Assembly (NCBI GenBank): GCA_903835255.1
Contig: CAILMI010000015.1
Coordinates: 1-59,149, forward strand
Origin: an uncultured Verrucomicrobia subdivision 3 bacterium
GTDB lineage: Bacteria > Verrucomicrobiota > Verrucomicrobiia > Limisphaerales > UBA11358
DNA length: 59,149 bases
Direction: 5' to 3'
Position numbers and translations under genes: made by a program. Shown one piece after another: positions 35,073 through 43,121 of the stretch; the stretch's first letter is position 1, and each line of letters begins with the position of its first letter. A model generated the notes under the pieces. The model was not told the origin of the DNA. It did no database searches and saw only the letters and a list, made by a program, of their open reading frames with translations.

Positions 35073-36028
35073 TCAGGTGTTTTAAATTCGGCCGGCGCTC
35101 TTTTCAGCAAACCATCCAGGATTTCACGCGGCACCGGGAGCGCGGTGCCGTGCTTGTGGTTTTCGGGGAAGGAAACCTCCCGGGTGACGTCGGTGAACGT
35201 TTTGAAATCCCGCGTCTTCAGGGCGCCGTAAACCTTCTCCCGATAGGCGTCGAAATAAATCAGCCAGTCGCCGCCGACGTTGAGCGCACACGGCCCCTCC
35301 GTAAATTTCTGGGTGAGCGGTTTGGATTCATCCTGCCAGGGGCCCAGGGGTGAATCCGCAAAAGCCACCCTCAGATTCAGATTGGGCCGGGAGTTATCCT
35401 TGCAGAGGAGCACATAGTGACCGGACCCACCTACAATAAAGGCATCGATCACGCTGTGGCCGGGATCGAAAAACAATTTAGCCGGTGAAAATGTTTTAAA
35501 ATCCCGCGTGGTGGTGAAATAGAGCCGGTGATTGTTGTCGTGCTTTTCCAGCAGGTCGGGAAAGCGACCGGGAATCGTCGAGGCCCAGACCACAATGTAT
35601 TGTCCCGCATCAAAAAATAATTCCGGCGCCCAGACGTTCACCGTCGCCGGCTCGTGGGTCATCACAGGAACAAACTGCTGCTCGGACCAGTGGATCAAAT
35701 CCCTGGATTCGGCATAGCCAAACCCCGGATCGCCATGCCAGCCCGCCGTCCAGACCAGACGAAACACGCCATCCGGCCCGCGCAGGAGGCTCGGATCCCG
35801 GAACTGACGGCTTACCCCGACCGTCGCCTCCAGAAAAGTGCCCGGCACGTTCGTCCAGCGATAGCCATCCTCGCTGTAAAGAAACCGGAGATATTTCTGG
35901 TCGGCATCCCGGAACGAGGTGGATAAAAACGGCCCGCTGCGAGCGGCCGAGAAATGCGAGGTGGCGCAGGACGTGCCGGACAAGGCCAGCAGTGCGGGTA
36001 AAAGCCATTGAGCCATCCATCGGGTCAT
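35069..36028 (-). CDS. GH43-like five-bladed propeller glycosidase, lipoprotein
   Basis: A 319-residue glycosidase of the GH43/62 type. The N-terminus ends in a lipobox-like LSGTSC. Conserved acidic positions appear in QFRDPSLLRG (Asp base), VNVWAPELFFD, SVIDAFIV (Asp) and KFTEGPCAL (Glu acid), the order expected for a GH43 propeller. Likely removes alpha-L-arabinose or galactose side chains of rhamnogalacturonan I (inference). Coupled to the DUF3826 gene by ATGA overlap; separated from the PL1-like gene upstream by 80 bp. Confidence 0.8.
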   Translation of the reverse strand: MTRWMAQWLLPALLALSGTSCATSHFSAARSGPFLSTSFRDADQKYLRFLYSEDGYRWTNVPGTFLEATVGVSRQFRDPSLLRGPDGVFRLVWTAGWHGDPGFGYAESRDLIHWSEQQFVPVMTHEPATVNVWAPELFFDAGQYIVVWASTIPGRFPDLLEKHDNNHRLYFTTTRDFKTFSPAKLFFDPGHSVIDAFIVGGSGHYVLLCKDNSRPNLNLRVAFADSPLGPWQDESKPLTQKFTEGPCALNVGGDWLIYFDAYREKVYGALKTRDFKTFTDVTREVSFPENHKHGTALPVPREILDGLLKRAPAEFKTPE

Positions 36029-36108
36029 GCGTTGATTCTAGGTTTTTATGCCCCGGAACATAATAAAAAAAGTGCCGGATCATTTGGGAATAGTGCCGGA
36101 CACCTCTG

Positions 36109-39100
36109 TCACGGCAGGGGCGGACCGACCTGAATGCGGTAATACTGCGCCGGTAACCCGCCGGCATGGGTGCTCCAAGTGAAGGGCATCACCGCCGGAT
36201 TTGTGGTGAAAATGGCATTCCAATCCACAAGGTTTGAGGAACTCTGCACCGCGTAGTCCGGCCCCACCTGCCCGCTTACTGAAAACCCCATCTGCCCCGT
36301 ATTCCAAACCGGCGCGACCATCGCCGGCGCCGTCAACGGATTCACAATCACGTTAAAACTTTGGGTCGCGCTCAAGATTGGGGAGCCGCTGTCGGCTACC
36401 ACCAGGCTGAAAGGATGAGTCGCGTTCGCCTGCGCCACCTCCGGCCGCCACCGGATCACCCCGCTGGTCGCGTTCACGGTGGCGCCGGCAGGCTTCACCG
36501 GCAGGCTGTAGGCCAGCCCTTGTCCCGCGTCCGCATCGGACGCCTGGTTGGTGATACTTAAAATGACACCGACATTAAGCGTCCGGCTGGATACGGTGCT
36601 GGAAAACACTGGGGCGGAGTTGGGGGCGGCATTGCTGGAAACCAGCCGCACATTCACCGTGTTGGTATAGGAAAAACCTGTGATGTCCGTCACCCTAAAC
36701 TTGAAGCTCCCCAGGCCGTTCGTGCTTAAACCATTGGTGAAAAGGGCTGTTCTACCGCTCAATCCCACGGCTCCCCCGCTCGCACCCCACACGGCATACG
36801 AAGGACTGACGTTCGTGAACCCTCGCGTGTATTGCGTTAACTCCACATTCAACGGCGTCCCGTTCGTGCAGCTATAATTCGGCTTGGCCAGCCAGTTGAG
36901 ATAATCTTCCAGATAGGTATAGCCGTCGCCGTCGGGATCGCTGTTGCTGTCGGAGAAATCACCGGGGGCGGAATTGGCATTCAGCCCTTTGATCTGTTCC
37001 CACCAGTCGGGAAGGCCATCGTGGTCGGTATCGGCGGGAACATTGTAAGTCATATACGGCGGCCACGGTGCATTCGCCGAATAATTTGGAGCTGCCGGAT
37101 TATTGGTGAAATCTTTCACGTCATTCTGCGAATCAATGAACCCAGGGTATTTGGGGCCTGATTTCGGCTGCGAGACACCGTCAATGATATAAGGAGTCCC
37201 GTTGGTGCCGGTGTAATGCGTCGTGCCATCCAGCACCTCGCCCACAATTCGACGATCAATCGCATCGGGCAGCGGCTGATTGCAGCCGGAATCCGACAGC
37301 ACGACCTTGTAGGCGTTGCTGGCACTTTGGGTATCCACATACGAGGGAAAAATCTCCGCGTTGGTCACTGCCAGTCCGGCCAGGGGCAGGCCGTTGACAA
37401 AAGACCCTGTCATCCAGTTGTTCGTGTAATAGCTGGTGCCTTGCAGAACGTTCCCGGTCATGTAGTAAGTCTCCGTGCCCCAATTGGTCTGGATCGCGTC
37501 GAGCTTCAATAGCCAATTCGCCGAGCGGCTCACATTCGCCGGACACGGCTTGTAATAATTGTTCACATAATTCGCGCGCTGGACACCGCCGTCGGTCGTG
37601 CGCCCCTGCCAGTTGTAAATCACATTGTTACGCAGATCGAGCGACCCGGCATAGTGCTGGCTTTGATCAAGGCCGCCGGCCAGCGACCAGTTGCGGTCGG
37701 TCGAATGCGCCAGCAAATTATGGTGGTAACTTCCGATTTCCCCGCTGATCGAACCCGCAAAGGCATGCGGCTCGTAGTTGGTCCGGTTGGCTGCATCGTA
37801 GTGATAAGAATACTGCAGCGGCTCGGAGATCACGTTGTTTTGAAAGGAAATCATCGCCGACTCGCTGCCGACGGCGCCACTCTGGCGGGAACTGGTGGAC
37901 TCATCCATGGTCCAGCTGAGCGAGCAATGGTCGATGACCGAATGCGTGGAATTGCCCAGACCCATGCCGTCCATTGCCTGATGTGCGGCGTCACCCAGAC
38001 GGCAGCGCACAAAGCGGAGGATCACATCGCTGCAACTGCTCAGGCCCGCGCGGTAGTTGGCCAGGCAGATGCCGTCGCCCGGGGCCGTCTGCCCGGCGAC
38101 TGTGAGATAGCCCTTGCCGATGACGCAGGGGCTTTGCAACCGGATCAGGCCGGACACCTTGAACACGACGGTGCGGGGGCCGCTGGCTTCAATCGCCGCG
38201 CGATAGCTACCGGGTCCACTGTCATTGAGATGAGTGACCTCGAGGACCACGCCCCCGCGCCCGCCGCGCGCGAACCGCCCGTAGCCTTCGGCCCCAGGAA
38301 ACGCCAGATGCCGTGTGCGAAAAGACCAAACATAGCCTTTCACCAGATTGGTAATCCCATTCGCGGTGTTCAACTGATCCACACGCCAGTAATAGGTCAG
38401 CGCACTATTCAAATTAGTCAGGTTATAACTATTCGTCGTCCCCAGAAAAGCGGCAGAGGTTCCTTTATATTCCAGCGAAGCGCTGGTGGCATTGGCAACC
38501 GCATCCGCATTGGTACCAAAATAAAGATGGTTCGAAATGGCAAAACCGGCGGACTGCCATTTTAACGTCAAGTAGCCGGAATTTGCCGCGCCTGCAAACG
38601 GTGCGTCATTATTTGCGAACACATGTTCATCGCCCTGCGGCGGAAATACAGCGGTGGCGGTCGTCCCCGGTGGATTAGGGCGGTCAATCTCAAAACCGTT
38701 CAAGATTGTGAAGTCCAACACGCTGCTGTGGTCCGGATCAAAACTGATCACCACGGGCTGCCCGTCATAGCTATTAGTAACATTTAAAAAAGCAAAGCCA
38801 CATTTGCTGTCATTCGTGGAAACCCATGTCGGCGTGTTGGTGAACACCGAAATACCATTGACGCTGACGACGCACTTGCTCATAACGCGGCTGCCATGCC
38901 AGGCAGTGTTAGTTGCCCACAGGTCATTGTGATAGGTCGTGAGTGTATGCGGCCCGGCCGGCAGATTAGAAATAATCAGGCTGATCGCCCCCCCGTTGGT
39001 GTTGGGCTGGTCTACCACAATCGCATCATCCTTCCAGTGCGACCAGCAGCCATCCCCCGACAGACGCCAGCCGGAATTGGGATCGGCGCTAGTCGAGTTG

Positions 39101-39429
39101 CCGTTCTTATTCGCGTAGTTCGCGTTGAGATAATGCGTCGCATCCGAAGCCACCGGCACCGTCATCGTCAACTTGCAGGAAATGATGAGGCTGACGTTTG
39201 TTGCCACCGGCAACCCGCTATCAGGATCCAATGTGTAGGAATAGTTAGTGAACGACCGCGTCGCCGTCTTTCCCCCGGAAATATCCGGCGAAAGATACCA
39301 CGGCGTAAACCCGGGGGCCGTCACATCCGATCTCACCGTGCCATTGATGTCCACGCTCAAGAGCTGGGCCTGGGAAAGCTGGGAAGCCAGTAATCCAGAC
39401 ACGATGGCGAGGCTAAAACTTATTTTCAC
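36109..39429 (-). CDS. Large multidomain secreted PL1-type pectate lyase
   Basis: A 1106-residue secreted lyase. Residues 1-21 are a signal peptide (MKISFSLAIVSGLLASQLSQ). Residues 22-250 are a carbohydrate-binding-like beta sandwich and 255-372 are Fn3-like. Residues 376-790 form a right-handed beta helix opening with AFPGAEGYGRFARGGRGG and VTHLNDSGPGSYRAAIE. At 798-846 are two calcium-binding EF-hand/TSP3-like loops (DTDHDGLPDWWE, DPDGDGYTYLEDYL). At 855-1030 are Ig-like domains (NVGVILSITNQASDADAG). A C-terminal beta domain ends at RIQVGPPLP, with no obvious sorting motif. The start is GTG. It probably cleaves homogalacturonan or rhamnogalacturonan by beta-elimination. Confidence 0.85.
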   Translation of the reverse strand: MKISFSLAIVSGLLASQLSQAQLLSVDINGTVRSDVTAPGFTPWYLSPDISGGKTATRSFTNYSYTLDPDSGLPVATNVSLIISCKLTMTVPVASDATHYLNANYANKNGNSTSADPNSGWRLSGDGCWSHWKDDAIVVDQPNTNGGAISLIISNLPAGPHTLTTYHNDLWATNTAWHGSRVMSKCVVSVNGISVFTNTPTWVSTNDSKCGFAFLNVTNSYDGQPVVISFDPDHSSVLDFTILNGFEIDRPNPPGTTATAVFPPQGDEHVFANNDAPFAGAANSGYLTLKWQSAGFAISNHLYFGTNADAVANATSASLEYKGTSAAFLGTTNSYNLTNLNSALTYYWRVDQLNTANGITNLVKGYVWSFRTRHLAFPGAEGYGRFARGGRGGVVLEVTHLNDSGPGSYRAAIEASGPRTVVFKVSGLIRLQSPCVIGKGYLTVAGQTAPGDGICLANYRAGLSSCSDVILRFVRCRLGDAAHQAMDGMGLGNSTHSVIDHCSLSWTMDESTSSRQSGAVGSESAMISFQNNVISEPLQYSYHYDAANRTNYEPHAFAGSISGEIGSYHHNLLAHSTDRNWSLAGGLDQSQHYAGSLDLRNNVIYNWQGRTTDGGVQRANYVNNYYKPCPANVSRSANWLLKLDAIQTNWGTETYYMTGNVLQGTSYYTNNWMTGSFVNGLPLAGLAVTNAEIFPSYVDTQSASNAYKVVLSDSGCNQPLPDAIDRRIVGEVLDGTTHYTGTNGTPYIIDGVSQPKSGPKYPGFIDSQNDVKDFTNNPAAPNYSANAPWPPYMTYNVPADTDHDGLPDWWEQIKGLNANSAPGDFSDSNSDPDGDGYTYLEDYLNWLAKPNYSCTNGTPLNVELTQYTRGFTNVSPSYAVWGASGGAVGLSGRTALFTNGLSTNGLGSFKFRVTDITGFSYTNTVNVRLVSSNAAPNSAPVFSSTVSSRTLNVGVILSITNQASDADAGQGLAYSLPVKPAGATVNATSGVIRWRPEVAQANATHPFSLVVADSGSPILSATQSFNVIVNPLTAPAMVAPVWNTGQMGFSVSGQVGPDYAVQSSSNLVDWNAIFTTNPAVMPFTWSTHAGGLPAQYYRIQVGPPLP

Positions 39430-39559
39430 GATTTGAACAACCCGAAACTAACCGGTATCCATTTTTTAACAAAAGAAACGGCATCGCAATTTTGCCATTA
39501 AAGTTGACGATCCTGATGACGGCATCCCCAGTTCCTAGGGGTCAAACCATTGAAACCGC

Positions 39560-41080
39560 TTACTGGATTCTCACCCGGACCACGGCCGCAGCAGCCGGCG
39601 GCAAATGGAACCTGAGACGCTCCGCCCCCGGCACCAGAGGCAAGAAAGCCCACTTTCCGCCCCAGCTTCCGTCCTCCAAAATGGGCGCGCCGCCCAAAGT
39701 CACTTCCGAGAATCCGGCGGCGATGTCGTTATCGCGGGCGAGCAGCTCGATCACCTGGGCATTTTCGCCCTTTAACACCTCATCCCACTTGATTTCTACT
39801 TCGGTGTCGGCGGCCGCGCCGCCATGAGCCTTGTTGATGACCGTCACATAAACTGTTTTCTTTCCCGAGAGGCTGGCATAGGCAGCCACATTCCCATTGG
39901 TGGCGCCGGAAACCGTCGCCGGCAGCATTCGGCCCTGCCCTCCCAGCGAAAATAATTTGAGGCCGTAGCCGAGCGGACGGACCTCATAGCCCTTCGGGGA
40001 ACTCACAAAGGCGGCGTAGCGGCAGGGCAGCGTGATCGCCCCGCCCGTCCGGTCGCCGGTATGAAAGTTCAAGCCCGCCGAGCCATGCGACGTCCACCAG
40101 TGCAGATAATCAACAGCCCATAATGCCGAAGCGTACCGGTCGCTCGCCCCTTCCAGCCCGCTGAACCAATAGCTGTTCACCTCGGACATCCGGAAGCTGA
40201 TTGGCGCATCGCCAATCGAGGTCGCGATGCCGTCATAGATTTTCTGGTAAATATCATAAGCCTTGGGCGATAGCATTTTTTCGCGCGCAGCGGCAGCCTC
40301 CACGGGGACCAGCTTGGTCACCTCCTTTTCGCCGGGGTTTTTATACGAACAGCCGAAGGAATAACTGTGCTGCGTAATCTGAACCAGCGGCCCGGCAGGG
40401 GCCCCGGAATTCCGGACCAGCATCCGGCACCACTCGGGGGAGGGATTGTCGTCCGGCCCGCAGAACCGCGCCCCCGGCCAGACGCCTCGCATGGCGTCGC
40501 GGATGGCCGTCCATTTGGCCAGGTAGATGTTGGTGTCCTTGTAATAGCCTTTCGGTTCATTGCCGATGGCGAAACAATCCAGCGCGGCGGCATGGTGCCT
40601 GCGAATGAACTGGGCGATGTCCGCCGCCGAGTGCGGATCGCCATTTTCCAGTCGCACCGTGTAAATCACCTTCACCCCGGCCGCGTCGGCAAATTGGAAA
40701 AGCGAGCGGATGTCCGCTTGGGATGGAACCGGAAACCGGGCGGCATCCACCGAATTGCCGCCTAGGCGCAGGCTCCGGATGCCCAGGGTCCGAAACAGGC
40801 GCACCAGCGGCCGGTTGTCGGGACGGAAATAGCGTACCCCGTGCGTATCCGGCAGCATCAGGCTGGTCTCATAGCTCAAACCCAGCGCCTCCGGGGAGAT
40901 TTCTGCGCCGGGATTTTTTGTCTCCACCGCAACGACCACCGGTTGCGCCCCGGCCGCCGCCAGCGTCAGTCCTAGGAACAGGACAAGCCCATGGAAACCC
41001 TGTCGGGATTTTTTAAAAAACGGCCGGGTCACTCCGGATCCGATCCAACCGTGAGCCAAGGGTGTTGCCTGATGTTTCAT
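39560..41080 (-). CDS. GH79-like clan A glycosidase (beta-glucuronidase type)
   Basis: A 506-residue secreted retaining glycosidase. After a signal anchor (LVLFLGLTLAAAGA) comes GAEISPEALGLSYETSLML, then IRSLRLGGNSVDAARFP. The acid/base Glu is expected in AIGNEPKGYY (Glu175) and the nucleophile in FRMSEVNSYW (Glu300), both in the positions of clan GH-A. A C-terminal beta-sandwich follows. The pattern best fits GH79 beta-glucuronidases; GH30/GH51-type relatives are less likely. An alternative GTG at 41101 overlaps the GH127 stop. In pectin it could remove glucuronic acid caps. Confidence 0.7.
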   Translation of the reverse strand: MKHQATPLAHGWIGSGVTRPFFKKSRQGFHGLVLFLGLTLAAAGAQPVVVAVETKNPGAEISPEALGLSYETSLMLPDTHGVRYFRPDNRPLVRLFRTLGIRSLRLGGNSVDAARFPVPSQADIRSLFQFADAAGVKVIYTVRLENGDPHSAADIAQFIRRHHAAALDCFAIGNEPKGYYKDTNIYLAKWTAIRDAMRGVWPGARFCGPDDNPSPEWCRMLVRNSGAPAGPLVQITQHSYSFGCSYKNPGEKEVTKLVPVEAAAAREKMLSPKAYDIYQKIYDGIATSIGDAPISFRMSEVNSYWFSGLEGASDRYASALWAVDYLHWWTSHGSAGLNFHTGDRTGGAITLPCRYAAFVSSPKGYEVRPLGYGLKLFSLGGQGRMLPATVSGATNGNVAAYASLSGKKTVYVTVINKAHGGAAADTEVEIKWDEVLKGENAQVIELLARDNDIAAGFSEVTLGGAPILEDGSWGGKWAFLPLVPGAERLRFHLPPAAAAVVRVRIQ

Positions 41081-41090
41081 CCCGGGGCAA

Positions 41091-43103
41091 TTATTTTGCA
41101 CGCGGCAGCCAGACGGACATCTCCGACGGGCCGCGATTCTGCCAGACGGAATACGGAATCAATTTCACCGGGACAGGCTTCAATGCCGCCGGCTGAACTT
41201 CGCGATACAGTTTGCCCTGCCAGTTTTCCCCTGACCCTGCCTCAGCCTGGCCTTCGAGCACCACAATGCCGCCCAGCAGCCGCCCGTCGTAGCGCGCCGC
41301 CAGCTGAAGATCGGCAGGAATCCGAACGTCCGAAACGCGCACGCCTGCGGGCAGGTCCGTCGATTCCAGGCAGTACACTACCGGCCCGCGCTGCACGGCC
41401 AGCTGGTTCAAGGTTTCCTCCACCAGCGGGTTGGCCTCCATCAGCCGCACGGGCATCGGCAGATCCAGATCCACCACATCGCCCGGCGCCCAAGTGCGGC
41501 GAATCTCAAAGTAGTTTTCCGGCGCCGCATTTTCGGCCGGACGCCGGTTCACCCGGACGGTGGCGCCCGCAGCCCAGCCAGGAATCCGCAGCCTCAGTGC
41601 GAATTCTTTTTCACCGCAGGCGATAATCCGGATCCGCACGCGGCCGCTCCACGGATATTCCGTTTCCTGTGCCAGCTGGACGGTTTCGCCGTTCGACAGC
41701 TTTGTCACCAACCGGCTGGCCCCGAAAAGATTGACCCAGATTTGATCCCCGGATTTTGCATAGGCATAATCGGCGGATTCCGCAATCGTTCGCACCAGGT
41801 TCGGCGGGCAGCAGAACGAGCTCACGAAGGGCACGCGCTGGCGCGACCAGCGCAGCGCCACCGGCAGGGGATCGGTGACACGCAGCGGATTGGTGTAAAA
41901 GAAGTTGGTTCCATCCAGCGCCATGCCGGAGAGGATGGCGTTGTACAACTCCAGCTCCACCACATCCATGTACTTCGCCGCGCCCGTGGCCAGAAACATC
42001 CGCCAGTTCCACAGGGCATTGCCGATGTTGGCGCAGGTTTCGTTGTGCGCGGTGATGTTGGGCAGCTGGAAGTTGCGCCCATATGCTTGGTGCACACGGG
42101 TGATATTCTTCTGATCCCTGGCAGCATCCGGGGCCGCGCCGTCGTACAGCGCCCCGCAGCCGCCGGTGATGTACATCTTTTCCGTGACCACATTCGTCCA
42201 GATTTGCGCCAGGGGCCTCCACAGGTTGGTGTCCCCCGTCTCCAAAAAGAGATCCGCTGCCCCCGCGTAGAGATAATTGGCGCGCACGGCGTGACCCTCC
42301 GCCTCCCGCTGTTTTGCCAGGGGGATCCGGTCCTGATTATCGCTGACCCCGTCCTTGATTTCGCCGCGCAGCCGCAGGACGGTTTGGGCCAGTTCCAGAT
42401 AGCGGGGGTCCTGCGTTTCTCGATACAGATCCACCAATCCCATCAGATGCGAGGGGCAGACTGAACTACGGGCATTTGCGGGCGCGTTGGAAAACGTTGT
42501 CTCTAGAAAGCCCGCCGCCCGCTGCGCGACGACCAGCAGATTGGTCTTGCCCGTCACCTGATGATGGACCGCCGCCGTCGTCATCAGATGCCCGAGGTTG
42601 TACATCTCAAAATTATTGCGGTCGCCGAACGGGACCGCGTTGGTGTCGCCGGCGCGCTGCTTGATTTGGACCGGCGTGTGCAGGTAGCCGTCCGCCCGCT
42701 GCGCCCGGGCGATGACCGCAATGATCTCATCAAGGCGGGCCTCCAGCGCAGAATTTTTCTCAATGGCCAGCGAGGCGGTCGCCCCCTCCATCCATTTGTA
42801 AAAATCGCCGTCATTGAAGGAGGCCCCCCGCGACCGGCCGGCCGCCTGACCGGCGGCGATTTCAAAGTTGCGGAAAAACTGCGTATCATTAGTTCCCTCC
42901 ATCAACCGCTCCATGCTGGGAATCATCTGCGCGCGGCACAGTTCAAAACGATCGGCCCAAAAGCCGGAGGTCCAGCGCGCCGCACCCAGCGGCAGCGGCT
43001 CCATTTGGGCGAAGCGGCTGGGATTCGCGGCCGGCGCCGGCTGGGCTACCAGCCCGATCATCACTAGAATCCACCCGCTTTTTTTACTCTTTGAAATCTT
43101 CAT
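41091..43103 (-). CDS. GH127-family (DUF1680) beta-L-arabinofuranosidase-like enzyme
   Basis: A 670-residue secreted (alpha/alpha)6-barrel glycosidase. Signal peptide at residues 1-26. In the family a Zn-bound cysteine is the nucleophile. The zinc residues are recognised here in HNETCANIG (Glu355, Cys357) and SSFCCPPNLVRT (Cys431, Cys432), with the same spacing as in the characterised Bifidobacterium enzyme. The motif RVHQAYGRNFQLPN precedes them; a Gln stands about where the acid/base Glu is expected. C-terminal beta-sandwich domains complete it. Removes beta-L-arabinofuranose or a related sugar from pectic side chains (inference). Confidence 0.88.
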   Translation of the reverse strand: MKISKSKKSGWILVMIGLVAQPAPAANPSRFAQMEPLPLGAARWTSGFWADRFELCRAQMIPSMERLMEGTNDTQFFRNFEIAAGQAAGRSRGASFNDGDFYKWMEGATASLAIEKNSALEARLDEIIAVIARAQRADGYLHTPVQIKQRAGDTNAVPFGDRNNFEMYNLGHLMTTAAVHHQVTGKTNLLVVAQRAAGFLETTFSNAPANARSSVCPSHLMGLVDLYRETQDPRYLELAQTVLRLRGEIKDGVSDNQDRIPLAKQREAEGHAVRANYLYAGAADLFLETGDTNLWRPLAQIWTNVVTEKMYITGGCGALYDGAAPDAARDQKNITRVHQAYGRNFQLPNITAHNETCANIGNALWNWRMFLATGAAKYMDVVELELYNAILSGMALDGTNFFYTNPLRVTDPLPVALRWSRQRVPFVSSFCCPPNLVRTIAESADYAYAKSGDQIWVNLFGASRLVTKLSNGETVQLAQETEYPWSGRVRIRIIACGEKEFALRLRIPGWAAGATVRVNRRPAENAAPENYFEIRRTWAPGDVVDLDLPMPVRLMEANPLVEETLNQLAVQRGPVVYCLESTDLPAGVRVSDVRIPADLQLAARYDGRLLGGIVVLEGQAEAGSGENWQGKLYREVQPAALKPVPVKLIPYSVWQNRGPSEMSVWLPRAK

Positions 43104-43121
43104 ATCCTTCAGTGCGCAACC

